A stretch of DNA of 64,000 nucleotides from Rhytidiadelphus loreus (GCA_947034895.1 OX344764.1:63097348-63161347), one strand, 5' to 3'; shown: positions 42,223 through 55,134, numbered from the stretch's first letter. The notes: generated by a model from the letters alone, not told the origin. Program-made: numbers and translations.

Positions 42223-42295
42223 TTCCGTTGCCGGGACTCGAACCCGGGTCGCTCGGGTGAGAGCCGAGTATCCTAACCATCTAGACTACAACGGA
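42223..42295 (-). tRNA. tRNA-Glu (anticodon CTC)
   Basis: The minus strand folds into a full cloverleaf. The acceptor stem is TCCGTTG with CAACGGA plus an A discriminator at 42223. The D arm contains GTCTAGATGGTTAGGAT, the anticodon stem is CTCGG/CCGAG with loop CTCTCAC (anticodon CTC at 42259-42261), and the T stem is CCGGG/CCCGG around TTCGAGT. The B box GGTTCGAGTCC is intact. A run of five T on the minus strand (42193-42197) about 26 bases downstream can end RNA polymerase III transcription. There is no intron, and CCA is not encoded, as in eukaryotes. Confidence 0.97.
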
Positions 42296-42901
42296 TTTCA
42301 TGCAATATTCGCTGTTTCTGTAGAGTTTATACCAATGGATTCCAGTCACTCAACCAGAAACAATCAGCTTTTCACACGTCAATGTTGATTTATTTGCATA
42401 TTTGGCCTCGTGAATTTTGAAAGGCTTACACGTGGGGATTCAACTTGGTTCCAATGAGATAATTTGGGAAACAGCACATGCAATTTTTTTCACTCAATCT
42501 CACAGTAAAAATTCCAGATGTTAATTCTGAAATCATATGTCCTTCAAATGTTAAGAAAATCTCTACGTTACTTAAGTGGACGGCGTCAGTGTTTTGATAC
42601 GGATGCTTTTGGACACCTGGGTTACAAATTAACTTAAATAATTGTATTTCAAAGTGCCATGAAGATTTATTTACGGATTCAACCCTAACTTAAGCAATGA
42701 TTGTTTTGGATTAAGTACACTAGGACATCCTAAACTGACCACACCTAACGTAGGGTATTAATCACTGTGAACACCAGGCAATCATTTGGCAGTCTTTCAC
42801 CCACTACCGGTAATAACTTAAGGTACCCAACCCATTTCCAAGAACTTAAGCAATTACACATATTTGGAGCACAGTTTTTTTAAGTGGGGAAATTTTCCCA
42901 T

Positions 42902-43135
42902 GTAAGGTAGAAGGTCCATAAACCAACCATCTAAGCACTGGAACTGAATTTTAGGCAGGTGAAACTTCTCAAAATATTTTTCAGTGAATTTTCCTTCATA
43001 GACAAGTAGAATTGGCATCTAATCCAAGTCGTTTCATATTTTTCAGAGCTTTGTGGAATTAGTAATGAATTTTCAAACAAAATCTGGCATAAGTCCCTAT
43101 TTGTGATTCCTAGACCTTGAAAAACCACACATGCT
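42902..43135. mobile_element. Fragment of the 'ctaaggtag' inverted-repeat family
   Basis: It starts gtaaggtagaaggtccataa, like the right end of the copy at 7691-8001, and contains gcatctaatccaagtc near 43016, identical to a string near 55240. The matching right terminus was not found with confidence; a weak candidate lies near 43495-43515. Confidence 0.5.
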
Positions 43136-43963
43136 TGGTTTCGAAAAAAATATGGTTTTGTTCAAAAACTAGCATTGCAACACATAAAAAGTAACAGATA
43201 TGGTTTCTGGAAGCGACCTTTTCTAAAACTGAAATGAATGCTTGAATCAATCATTATTTCAGATTTTTTAACCTTTGTAAGAAGGTAGTTGAACAACTAA
43301 TTCTTATTTTGAATAAAATTAATAGACACCTATCCAATTAGTTAGGAAAGAACCCATTGTGGCTCTTAAATCATCCCTTGAAGAAGTATAAACCAAATCT
43401 TATCATGCTCTGATGTAATCAAGAGGCCATTTTCTCACAATCACGTATCCATTTTACAACCTCCTACTGGACAGTTGAAAATGTCCGCACTGTTTTAGAG
43501 CCCTCTCCTATACAGACATAAAGTTTGGAAGGATTGCATATTTTTTCAGAATTTTATTATACAAAACGTAATTTCTATGAAATTTTAGTGAAAGATTTTT
43601 TTCAACCTATAATGGTGATATAGACCTTTCTATTTCTAATCATAGGTTGATTGCAAAATTGATCAAGGGTTGGCTGCGATATTAAGAGCCTTGTAGCCAA
43701 TCACAATGCGCCACAACTACTCTTTGAATTGCGCCACAACTTTTCAAAAAGAAAGTAGCCTATGGATTGATGATTAGAAATGGATTGGCTACTATAACTA
43801 CTTAAGTTAAATGGTGGTGGTCAATGGTCACATTGGGCCTTCACGTGAGTCAATTTTGAGTGGATGAAAGTAAGAGTCTTACCAAAGATGTACATTTTTA
43901 TAAGCTTCATGAAAATATAATCCCCCCCCCCAATTGGGTGCCTTAGTCAAAAGTTATGGACTA

Positions 43964-44092
43964 AGTAATTGGTATGCAGCCCTTGGTTATGGAAAATAAC
44001 AATGGAACGGTACATGTCGAGCCGTGGGAGTGGCAAGGGAGTTACCAGCCTACTATTATTTTCCATAACCAAGGGTTTTCATACCAATTACT
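43964..44092. repeat. 129-bp inverted repeat with ~36-bp arms
   Basis: The left arm (43964-43999) begins agtaattggtatgcagccct. The right arm (44055-44092) is its reverse complement with a few differences. The loop of about 55 bases includes ggcaagggagttaccag. Either a small MITE or a hairpin locus. No target duplication is evident. Confidence 0.7.
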
Positions 44093-45369
44093 AGACATAA
44101 TTGTGAATGGAATCATTATTTTATAACAAAAATTAAGTGACTTGTTCAATGTCCCACCATTCTTGTCTATTAGAACTCTACCTTGGTGGTTTCGGGATGA
44201 TACGTGCACTAAATCTCAACCGTTAAACTATTATTTGATCAATTTATCATGCAAGTTGATTCTTTTGAGTACATATTGTGCCACTGTATCTATCATTTGT
44301 AACATGCATATGTCACAATTTCCCAATCATTGTTGGACATTGATTTAATCATTTGTTATTCATAAATTTTTTGCATGCAACCTTGAGTCAAGTTTTAGAA
44401 TCTAAGAGAAAAAAAAATGCATTTGATAAAGAAAGAAAGATGTATTTGCAATTTTCCTTTGCAAAAATTTATCGATAATTATATGCCATTATTGATTAGA
44501 ACTTCAAAATTGTAGATTGTCATTGAAGATCAATTAAGTCATTCACATTGATGAAGTGTTTGATCATACAATACTTTCTTTGCATGAAGGTCATGAAATG
44601 TTCAATTTATTGTCCCGGGGAGGACACTCCCCACATTTTAGCAACCTATGTGCGGCGGAAAAAGTAATATATGTAATACACCTTAAAATTTAATTTTTTT
44701 TTCAAAAAAAAAATTATGGATAGATTTTACTACTTTAAAAGTGTATGTTTTGAATTATTGGTATTTTTTATGCTAATAGTAATTAGTTATAAATTTTTTA
44801 AGAAAAAAGATACACTGTAAAGCTGAAAATAACTTTCACACCTCTATATTATATAAGAAAAAAAGATTTGAAAAATGAAAAAAGAATTCTATAGAATAGC
44901 TTTCTATTGAAAGTTTATTTTGGTTGAGTATTGATGCAATAGTCATCTTCATGTGAGCTCTATAAATATTTTAGTTGGAGAACATGCCATTTTAGTTCAT
45001 TTTTCAACCCTTTCTAGACAATATATTTTATGTTATTTGGAATTGAAATTTTTGTCAATAGAAACCTTTAGTCATTGTTAAATAAAGCTCAAAATTTTAG
45101 GATGAAATTACAGTTTATTCAAAAGTAAATAGGGGGTCAAAAAACCACTCCCCCACATGTGGATACCCCAAATGTAGTGAGAGTGTCCTCCCCTAGTTTA
45201 TTGTTAACTATAATTGTTTTGGTCTAAGCCTAGTTTAAAATTATAAATGGTTTTAGAATCACTTTGGAGTAAAGTCCAACAACCAACACTTTAGGATGTG
45301 GGCTAAAAAATAACTATACATTGGGCATACTATATTACATACTATTTTGCTACTTGGTGGGTGTCTTCA

Positions 45370-46288
45370 ATGCTAAAGCAACCCTAAGTTATAGAGAATA
45401 ACATCCCTCTCTATTTCCAATAATTGATTGCCAAATATACAAAAATGCGCTACATCACAATTGTGGGTTTTGAAACTTTGTTTGCAACTTGAGAAAATTA
45501 TGTTGATAGAATAAGGGCAAGTAGTCACATAAGCTACTCTAAATCTTTTTTTTGTCATTAGTTTTGAACACTTATATCTCACAATCTATAAAGTTGAATG
45601 GCCTAAATTTTTTCCCCTACACATTTTCATAGTAGTGTAGAGAAATAATGTTTGGTTGAAATGAAAAAATCTTTCTTTTCCAATTTTCACTCAATGCACT
45701 AAAATGGGTAGTTTTAGAACAATTTTAGAACCGTTAGTACAAGTTCTAATGTAAATTTATGAGATTCTAAAATTTTAAAATTTTCTTTGTTCTTAATTAT
45801 GATAAGGAAAGATTTTTATTGACCACTGGAATTTTGATACTTCCCATAAATGAATTCTAAAAAAAAATTGGAATCTTACTCATTGGTAGTTGTTTTTTCA
45901 GGACATCTTTTCTAATGATATTTTTAGGTATATTTGACATCTTCATTATTTTGAAAATTGGCATGTAAACATCTAACATAACTAGATATTCAATGCTCTA
46001 AGTTCCCAAACTTGGATAGTGAATCCTTCTCCACAAAGTTGAGTCAAATTATATTGCCTCAATTGAATAGGGCCCAAAAGTTATTTTCTGGTCAAACATT
46101 TTAATTTCACAATCTAAAAGGTCACCTGGGCTGGGATTTTTTTCACAAAATTATACAGTAGTCTAGTACAAATATGTATGGTTGAAAATTTGAAAAATAT
46201 TTATATATTTTAATTATGCTTAATGCACTAGAAAGTGACAATTTTAGATATTCTTTTTTTGAAACACCCCTAGTCTTTCAAGGATTAA
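45370..46288. mobile_element. Degraded right-end copy of the TTAA family
   Basis: The right end near 46230-46288 (…gtctttcaaggaTTAA) aligns with the right end of the copy at 55935-56517, as does the block around 46100-46200 ('cagtagtctagtacaaatatg' region). An overlapping older copy may lie around 45560-45720, with similar words. The left boundary is not identifiable. The remaining stretches of 44093-47903 hold no supported gene. Confidence 0.4.
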
Positions 46289-47903
46289 TTGAAAACTTAG
46301 TAATTTTGTGAAATAATACTCAATTCTATTCTATATGCAAATATCATATGAACTTCATATTAATTTAATGGTATTTTCTAATTAAAAAATTATATTCATA
46401 AATTTGGTAATAGGTATCCAAAATAAAACCTCAATTCTCATAAAATGTGCATATTTAGTGAAAAGCTTGTAGAAGCAGGAGTAGGTTTTGCAATAGGTTT
46501 ACCATAATAATAAGCTTCTTATGGTTTGGCATTGGTATATTTATAGCTTATGAAGGTATTTTTAGAAACAAGGGGCTAATTTGTAACAACCAGGCAAGTC
46601 AACTCATGCAAAAGCAAAGATCAATTGACTTGATGGAATGACCATATGCAATTAAGTTGACAGTTGACGAAGCATGGGCTTCCAAACAATATGTGAAACA
46701 ATTTAATAGTAACTCTATATGAATCGTTGACTAAAGCTCAATGCAAGTTCATTTGCAAGTTAGCTTTCAGATTCATTTAGAAGGGATTATTATCATGATA
46801 ATTGCAACTTGTACTTACTAACTTGCCATAGAGTAGTATATCCACACCGCTATTATTCTTGCATAGCCCTTGGCATGCTTTGATTGCCACCTTCATGTTG
46901 AATTTCATGACAATTTGCCTCTACAAGTGGCTCATCTTAGTACTTCAGAGTTAGGTTAGAGCAACATGTATGTGACTACTATTGCATCATCAAATAGGGT
47001 TATAGGAACAAAATGCTTGGAATGTCATTCCAAATCCATTGTACAATAGTAATGTGTAGATCACTTTTTTCAATTGACATTCTTTGCACTTTTTTTTGGT
47101 CATTTTTCAAACTTTTTCATTAGATGTGTTTTCAGGCCTCTAAGAGATTGTTTTGGGGTTGTTCCCGTGCTGTGAAACATGTCAATGCATTCATATTATT
47201 AAATAATGAAAATAATAATATAAAATTTAAAAATAATAATTAATTAATATTATTCGACGTATCAATTTCTCGACCAGGTTAGACTGTTGTTGTGGTCAAG
47301 TTTCCACAATCCAAGAACTCTGGAGAACTCACGGTCTTTGGAAGGCCCGAAAAAGCATCTAATGCATACTTTCTATTGTGAGGAGGGAAAATAATTTTTT
47401 GTTTTTCTTCCATATCCTCACTTATAATGCCACATGAACTTTGTAGTGCACAATGAGATGCAATTGCAAGCATTCAAGGCTTGATGTAGGTGATCATAAT
47501 TAGTAGGGAATGTTGTAGGAGTTGGCTTGTGTAGGTTCACTATACAAGTTGAATCCATGTTGAAAATGAAATTTAACACCCAATATCGATTCTCATAGAT
47601 GGAATCTATAAGGTCAGTATACTTAAAATTAGCCAATTCTGAAAATCCAACCTTACTTTTGAAGGGAAACAAAAAGGGAGGATCCCCTAAATGGTGAACA
47701 TTAGAAGGACAAGTATAAAAAGGAGTTGGGATCATTTTGGGTAGTGAGTAGCTCTCATTATAGAAATGTGGCAATTTTACAAGTGGTTGATTTTGGATAC
47801 ACTTTCTTTTGTTTTAAATTTTTCTTTGTGACATGTTTTGATACTACTAGTGTTGTTTTCTTATTGCGCATCAAATGAATTTTGGCATCTTCTACATGAC
47901 ACT

Positions 47904-48306
47904 TTAGAGCATCCCCACCAATGGCTTCCCTATCCCTATCCAAATGATTTTCATCCGGATAGGGAAGAAAACTCCCCCACCAACATTCCCTATCCCTAAA
48001 AATTTAGGGAGAAAGGGTCCGAATTCCCTAAATGGGATGATGGATAGGGAACTCAAGTGGAGTAATCCCTAAACCACTTTCCACCTTTCCAATATGAGTT
48101 GTGCTTCATTGATTCATAGAAGTACTATTCATTTGGCCTTGTTACTATTTCTATGGTTCCCTATTGACTTCTCCCTACCTCTATTTAGCAAAAAGTTGAA
48201 AATTTAGGGAACTACAAGTGGGAACGTCTCTTCCCTATCCCCATTTGTGCTCCCATTCATCCCGATGGAGATAGGGAAAGGGAAGACACTGGTGGGGATG
48301 TTCTTA
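47904..48306. mobile_element. Tourist-like MITE (PIF/Harbinger type), TTA target duplication
   Basis: A 397-bp element starts GAGCATCCCCACCAATGGCT, and its reverse-complemented far end starts GAACATCCCCACCAGTGTCT. It is flanked by TTA on both sides (47904-47906 and 48304-48306). Terminal repeats extend about 30 bp and contain ttccctatccc motifs that recur inside in both orientations. No coding capacity. Confidence 0.82.
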
Positions 48307-48595
48307 GCCTCCTACACCTTACATCTTTGAACCTTTTTTTTTTAATAACTCACAATGTTTCTAAAAATTATAAAACCACTTGCATTTTGATTCATAATCT
48401 TTACCACTGTGCAAATATCGTTGTTCATTTCTAGAGTATATTAGTTATACCACAAAACTTATTCATGCAATTTTAGGTGTAATTACCTAAATGGCACATG
48501 ATTGTATAAGCTTCAGAATTGACTATAAGTACATGAGCAATAGCTAATGAAATTCGTTGCTATGAAGGCATCCAAAGATTCAAATCTCCATGTTT

Positions 48596-48810
48596 AAGGT
48601 AGTATGCTCTTAAACTGACCATTTAAGAGTTGATTGCATTTAGGGGGAAGTTAAAATCCTTGTAACAATTTTCAATAAATTTAAAAAAAAAAAAAATGGA
48701 ATAAGCAACTAACCCTCCGGAATCATTTTATAGCCTTTTGGGACCTTCATGGAGTTAGTTACAAATTTTTGAAGTTGAAATGTAGTGCTCACTAAAAGCG
48801 CCCACCTCTT
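48596..48810. mobile_element. Partial copy of the 'ctaaggtag' family
   Basis: It begins aaggtagtatgctcttaaac, close to the termini of the copy at 54079-54493, and shares interior words with the 55135 copy (ttaagagttgattgc; gagttagttacaaattttt; tcactaaaagcgccc). It lacks the second terminus. The rest of 48307-50235 has no supported gene. Confidence 0.5.
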
Positions 48811-50235
48811 TAAATTATTTCAATAACTTCTAAAAGTTACAACTTGGATAATCTCTAAAACTTAAAACTTTTGAAGAGTTGCATATTTACAATAGTTATC
48901 TAAACCCTTTTTTATTTGAATATACTTCGCAAAGTTCAAAAAATTATAGGAAATTGTAACTTTTGAAGTTGTAACTTTTTAAAGTTACTAAATATTCAAA
49001 TCATATGAAAGTCAAATGGCTCGTCAATTGAATGAACTTTTGTACTACACTCTTTACTAAATTGATACCATTACAATATTTGGAATAGTTTAGTTTAGTG
49101 TTGCAATGTATGGGTTGACAAATTTAGGGTTAAGTATAGTCTATAGTAATTGATGATAAAAGCTCTATTTAGTGGCCCCATGTTTGTAGGAATAATACTA
49201 TTTGAAAAGCAATACTAAATAGAATGAAGACTATAGCAAGGTGAGAGATGTGTTGCTCATTTTGAGTACTTCAAGGTTCATTATCAATCATCAATCATGA
49301 AAGATGACAATGAAATCCTCTAATGGCTTGAATCTAATGATCTTTGATGTTTCAGGGAATAAACTCAAATCTAGCAAAATCCGAAATATTTACATCAAAT
49401 GGTACGTACATTTCACGAGACAATTCAAAAATTCATGCTAACTATCCCATGATCCACACTATACAATGTAGTTGGATCCAATAATCTTACGAATTTTGTT
49501 CCCAAGTAGATTCAACAAAAATTTCATAAACTTCAAGAAGCTCTAGTATATTAAAAAATGTGCAAATTTTCAAACCACAAATTGTAGTAGAATCAAAATA
49601 AAGAGTATTTGGTTATTATAACAAATATATACATGTGAAATTCAAAATCATACAACAATTTGGATTTTTTCTATACACTATCTACAATCTAGTGTTGTCG
49701 CCCTATACAATTTGCTAAGATTATTTAGCTTGTACTCTATTGGACATATTAGAAATGAGTGTTATTTTGCAATTGATGTAGAGGTAATTGATTCCATGTT
49801 CTCATTTTTATCTACCAATGAGGGCTAGAGAGAAAAAGCCAACACTACTCGATTCATCCAAACTAACAAAAATTAAAGTAATAGGCGTACATATCGTTAT
49901 TAGAGGGCACTGAACAAACACAACACAGCTGTTGGTCACTTGGGAAAATGCGGCCTCTTATATACAAAAATATCCGTAAGATATGAAGCCTCCTCAAATT
50001 CCACGACCTCTTCCACAAACCCACTTTTATGTCCCCCACGAGAATATGAGATACAAGTTACACATCAAACGTCAAACTTCCAGCTAGAGAGGGATAAGTA
50101 GTCGCCATATGAAAAAGATTGTTTGTTACTTCTTGCAAACTGCAATTGGCAGCTAAAAATGAGAACAAATGGGAAAATAATATTGATGACAGTGTGCTCT
50201 CCGACAAAATCGACAGAGCAAAGGAATTTAGAAGG

Positions 50236-53200
50236 CTAATAAGTTCCTTTGTACGCGTGCCATTTTAGCTTCAACTGCATCCACCACGGATTTATACCAC
50301 AAACACCTCGAACTAATTTAGGATCAAATACATTAAAGTTGACTCGCTCGAGGGTTTGTAGCAACACTCCTGCCGGTACCTGCAAGAGAGCAAAGATGTG
50401 TCAAAGGCATGTGTTGTAACAACTCCATTCACATACCATACGCACTCCAGTTTCCTACTTCATTAGTGGAACTATTTTAAGGGTGCCAAATCAGACCGAT
50501 AACAATTATGCCTTTTAGCAATTGATTCTCAACCAGATACCTAAGCTGGCAAAACAGCTTGGGTGTATTAATTTCTAGAGCGCTGCACCATGTACTAGAA
50601 ATTTCAAAGGTCATGATAGTAATTTCCATTTAGCAAGATGAACGTGAAGGAAAATACCGCAGGTAAAAGCACGGGTATCGCTGGGGCGGGTACTGTCGAA
50701 GCAAGTGAACGCGCTTTTTCCAAGTGCGAATTTGCAACGGAGGCAACCTGCATGCTCATCAGAACCACCGATATAACCATTCAAAGAGTATTGATCAGCT
50801 AAACAAATTAGTCCCAAAAGAGTTTCTTAAATTAAACATTCAGCGCCACGATGCTTTTAAGAGATAGTGGACACAAGTCCCAAGCTTAAGCGACAGTCAT
50901 GCATAAGATGGAATGTCTGAAAATGTTACCTCATGAACAGCATTTGCTAGAGCATCCATATTCTGCCCTCGATACAGCTCTTCCTGAGCCAAGCCATACT
51001 GTCAAATGACCACAAGAAATCGTCAACTTTTAGAACATGCATCAGGAATACCAAGGACATAAGTTTCCAATGCTATTGCATGTATAAAAAATGGAAAAAG
51101 GAAGAAAAATAACCTTTCCACACGAATGATCGATAGACGATTCTTTACTTTCTGTAACCTCACCTTAGCCGCGGTCTCAAGTGGTATATAGGATCGGCGG
51201 CGAGCACCATGATAAGGAGAAGCACGTAGCAGAAGCCCCATCCCTGCTGTCTTGCCTGCATCTCCAAACAAAACCGGGAGTCAAGTCGATTATGCAACTA
51301 CCTTACATTCAAAGGTGTGTGAATACAAGAGATTGTGCCAGTTAAACATTTCAGAAGATTGTCTACAACAAGAGCTAATTGAAGACGGTAAAAAGTAGCA
51401 GAAACTCGATGTCACTGGATTATAAAATGTTAGACCCCTGAGCCTAGAGAGTCGAAATTAGGGTGACATTTAGTGCAATATCTCTGCTGAAATTCTTTGA
51501 GGATAGAAAGCACAATTCTCAATACTAAAGTGGGGGCATGGGGTCACCAAATATTGACCAATACTCTGCACTAAACGTAAATCACATAATCTCTCCCATT
51601 TGACGAAGTATATTACTTGAAGAGAAAATGAAATCAATAATAAACAGGTTTACATCCAAAGTAATTAGACAAATTATGTTTGTGACCCTTAAGACAAGTT
51701 TAGAAACTTACCAACGTGGGAAGCTGCATGATCAGCTGATGTATTGCGGACACCGGATGCCTCGAGGGTAAGGTACAAGAGAGATGAAGCAGTATCTTCA
51801 GCATACCTTCGACAAAACCAGTTTCTTGTGAGAAATTATCGCTAATTAATCTCACATTCCAAGATCAGTACAGACATTGGACAGAAATAAAGGTAAGCAG
51901 TGAAAGTTTGATAGTTCATCCACACCCGAAGGTGGATATACCTACCGTTCAACTTCCGCTATACTAATAGGTGATGTGGCATCCAAATCCATCATCTACA
52001 AGATGCTTATTAGAGGAGACAGAATGTCAATAGCAGAATACTACAATGCCGATTAAAAGATCCAATCAAAAAGCACAAGCAAAACCTCAGAATTTCAACA
52101 GTACAGGATACTAAATAATGAAGTAACAGATTAGATAACCATTTCCTGAATAAATCTGGTAGCAACACAAGCAAGATAACCAAGACAATGTGGTGGAACA
52201 ATTCAGAAATAAGTCAGAGTCCTCATCAAACATACCCGGGCTTCTAGTAGGCGTGTAAACCAATGTTTGCTCAAACGGTTCTCATTGATGATAGCTCCAA
52301 GCGCTTGAACAACTGGATGCTCCAATGTCTTTTTCTGTTCAGTACATGCCAATCGTTTCTAGAAGACATTAAGAGGAGCAACGTTGAATGGTAAATTGTC
52401 ACCTCTGAATAAATGCGGCACCTAACAGTGTGATTAGCTCAACACCACAAAGATGTGCATCTAGTTATAACAAAACTAAATAAATGATTCTAAAGAGCTC
52501 AAATAAATGTCTGCTTAGTGAATTCGACATTCATCTCGAGCGATCATATGTTGTTGTAAATCTGAGCTAGAAAAAGTAAGATATTCGATAGACAACAGCA
52601 CTACAGCAAGATAAAAATCTTCCTACCTTGTATAATCCGTCAACAGCATCACGCCACCACGCTAATCGCATCATTGCCAAATTTGTCTCTTTCATATCAC
52701 CAGCCTAGGAAAAAAAAGTAAATTAAATCTGATTCTAGCTACCTGAATTGAAAGAACAAACGATATAATGAAGAAAAACCTGTTCGCCAACATAATCATT
52801 TACACTAAAAGTGAGAAATTCAGCGATTTCGTTCAATCAATCCACACAGAATTTGAGGTGTTGATCGCATTTTCCGGAAAGTATTTGTGCCTTTCTCCAG
52901 AACCACAAGTATTGAGGGCAAAGAACACCACAATTAATGTAACAAATTTCACACAGGCTTCTCCAACACTACTAAGGCTTGACCTCGATCAAAAAGAATA
53001 AGATTTCAAGGTGCAAGAGTTGTAACGATGATCTTGTACCTGCGCCGTCTCGATGTTAAAAGCTCTCAATGCAAAGGCAGCCGCACGGGGACCTGGCGGC
53101 AGATGCAAGGCACACAAGTAGTTTTCATAGTCGTGCGCCCTGTGCCACCACCAACATCAGGTACTATTATCTCTGTGAGCCAAATTTCTTGTAATCGTCA

Positions 53201-53325
53201 CCGCAGATTGCAAACAGGATTCTCCAACAAAATTTTAAAAGAATAGGAGAAGGATAGTACCTAACTTGTTGAACACAATAAGAGAAAGCATTGCGAAGTT
53301 TGGTGGAAGATACAGCAGTGGCCAT
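50236..53325 (-). CDS. NDUFAF6: NDUFAF6-like mitochondrial complex I assembly factor
   Basis: A complete ten-exon minus-strand gene, 301 residues. Exons: 53325-53261, 53139-53040, 52704-52627, 52358-52236, 51995-51946, 51806-51712, 51255-51164, 50998-50930, 50747-50658, 50379-50236; all junctions keep frame. It belongs to the squalene/phytoene synthase fold family and matches NDUFAF6 block by block: [90 protein letters not shown], and a C-terminal [16 protein letters not shown]6 helps build the ND1 part of complex I in mitochondria. The prenyl-synthase Asp-rich motifs are not intact, as usual in this branch. The N-terminus [17 protein letters not shown] is basic and could be a targeting peptide. 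An in-frame ATG at 53391 would add 22 residues. Confidence 0.93.
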
Positions 53326-53407
53326 GAAGACTCCTGTGGACTTGCAATACGTTGCTGTCTTGATTGGAAAACCACGCGATGGCAATGGCAATGGCAGGGG
53401 TTTAAGG

Positions 53408-53417
53408 TTTAGGGTTT
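53408..53417 (-). promoter_or_regulatory. Telo-box upstream of the NDUFAF6-like gene
   Basis: The minus strand reads AAACCCTAAA between two similar AAACCTTAAA-like units, about 85 bp upstream of the start codon. Telo-boxes (AAACCCTAA) are common near transcription starts of plant housekeeping genes. Its role here is inferred from position only. Confidence 0.5.
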
Positions 53418-53761
53418 AAGGTTTAGAGCAGGGGAGGACGTGAGCGGTACAGTAAGGCGTTTTGTTGCTCAGACAGAGATTCACCGTAATTTAGACTCCA
53501 AAGCTCCCGGCCATCCTCCACCTCCTCCGAACTGAAAATCAACAGACAGAGACTAAGAATAGACGGCGACGGCAATCATGCAATCATGCAATCCTGTAAG
53601 AGCGCTCGCGAATCAGCGAATTCACGAAGCAACCTCGAGCAGAACAGGGATCGCAGAGGAAAATGTAGCGCCAGAAATCACCGCGCTCTCCGTGATCGCA
53701 GAAGCAATTCCCTTCCTATTGTTGATGAATGTTCAAAATGTTGCGTGCATAAGTCTTTTGC

Positions 53762-54054
53762 GGGGCCGGGCCTCGGCACTAAGTCCCCGTTAGTTCTCGG
53801 CCTAACGCCTGAAATTTTGAACTGACCCTGCCCGTAGGAAACACTGAAATTTTTTATTTTTTACACAAATTTTTTTTTTGAAATTCTGAACTCATATTTG
53901 CAATCAGAGGCCCCGAATTACTACGAGGAGTTCATAAATTCCGAAAAATCGGTTCAATACAGGGGGCTCCTTTTATATTTTTTGGCCGGGCAGGCATGGC
54001 CTGCCCGGCGTTAGGCCTAGAACTGACGGGGACTTAGTGCCGAGGGGGGCCGGG
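53762..54054. mobile_element. Mutator-type MITE with 9-bp target duplication
   Basis: A 275-bp element (53771-54045) has terminal inverted repeats of about 45 bp starting CCTCGGCACTAAGTCCCCGT at both ends. It is flanked by identical 9-bp direct repeats GGGGCCGGG (53762-53770 and 54046-54054). Nine-base duplications with long terminal repeats are characteristic of Mutator elements. It is GC-rich at the ends, unlike the surrounding DNA, and has no coding capacity. Confidence 0.88.
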
Positions 54055-54078
54055 GCCATTCGATACATCGAACCAGAA

Positions 54079-54493
54079 CTAAGGTAGTATGCTGTAAAAG
54101 CGATCCCCTTCTTCAAACCGCCCCTATTTTGGGGTGAGAAATGGAGACGGGGTGCTCCTTAAATGGACCACTGTAGCAATTGAATGCATTGTGAAAAAAT
54201 TATTTTTCTATTGCAAGAGCCAATCATTACTCTTGATTTCTGCACATCCGTTAACAAATTGCAAGTGGACAGATTTTGGGAGACCTATGGTCACAAATAG
54301 GTGCCTATGCCCTGAATCTTTGAAAATTTATAAGTAATTCAAAAAAGCTTGGAAAAATACAAAACCACTTGTGTTAGTTTTGACATCCATTTTTCTTTCT
54401 CTGAAAAATGATCTAAAAATAACGCTGTCCATGTAACCCTATGAAAAAGGCGGACCAGCTCTTAAATGGTCGCTTTTAGAGCATACTACCTTA
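54079..54493. mobile_element. Inverted-repeat element of the 'ctaaggtag' family
   Basis: Both ends start ctaaggtagtatgct (right end reverse-complemented), extending through aaaagcga. The core is about 415 bp. It is 25 bp from the Mutator-type element. A clear target duplication was not found. The 67-codon frame inside is not protein-like. Confidence 0.7.
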
Positions 54494-54590
54494 GAGGGGG
54501 AGGAAGTTTTCTGCACGTGTACATTCTCTGCATTTTGGTTGTAAATGGCTATCAGTTTCACATCCACCAAAATAAGTTACGGATGCAGTT

Positions 54591-55132
54591 TTAACCCCTA
54601 AATGCCCAAGGGATTCGGACAAAATACGTGTTGTAAAATATAAGTTGTATAACTTTTTTGAAGTTTGCATTAAAGAAGATAATGTGAAGCATGGAAAGTA
54701 GAAAGTATCCATCCATATGATCAAAATTATAAAACTATTTTCAGATTCTCTTCAAATGAATTTAGAAGATATAACTTAAAAAATTCACCAAAAATACAAT
54801 TTCTATCTTCAGCATTTGAATTTTTTTGGATTGGTCAAAATCATGTTTTTTGTTGATTTGTGAAAAAAATACATAAGATCTAGTAACGAGAACACCAACA
54901 CTTTCCCCAAATAGTAATTTTCAGCATTGGTCAAATTCTAAACATTTTGTGCTATTTTTCTTATAACTTTTGTTTGACCACAGCGATATTAGTTTTGAAT
55001 ATAAATGTTGAAAGATGAGCCAATCTTTTTTTAAATTGAAAATTGAAAAAAAGTTTGTTTTTTCGTGCTTGAAATGATGTTCAAAGTTGGGTAGCGACCC
55101 CCCAAATGGTCACTTGAGTGCTTAAGGATTAA
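54591..55132. mobile_element. TTAA-bounded element (piggyBac-like family)
   Basis: TTAA (54591-54594) is followed by CCCCTAAATGCCCAAGGG. The right end reads TCACTTGAGTGCTTAAGGA followed by TTAA (55129-55132). The core is 534 bp. The terminal match is imperfect, about two thirds of the first 18 bases. Confidence 0.6.
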
Positions 55133-55134
55133 AA

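Noticed and set aside
42085..42276. 63-codon plus-strand frame
   Set aside because: It runs antisense through the tRNA-Glu gene; its CRDSNPGRSGESRV end is the translated tRNA.
53326..53391. Upstream in-frame ATG of the NDUFAF6-like gene (22 extra residues)
   Set aside because: Not excluded, but the ATG at 53325 is closer to the conserved region. The longer form could be an alternative targeting peptide.
53578..53825. Two plus-strand frames divergent from the NDUFAF6-like gene
   Set aside because: They run into the Mutator-type element and lack family features. The segment is better read as a promoter or leader with an inserted MITE.
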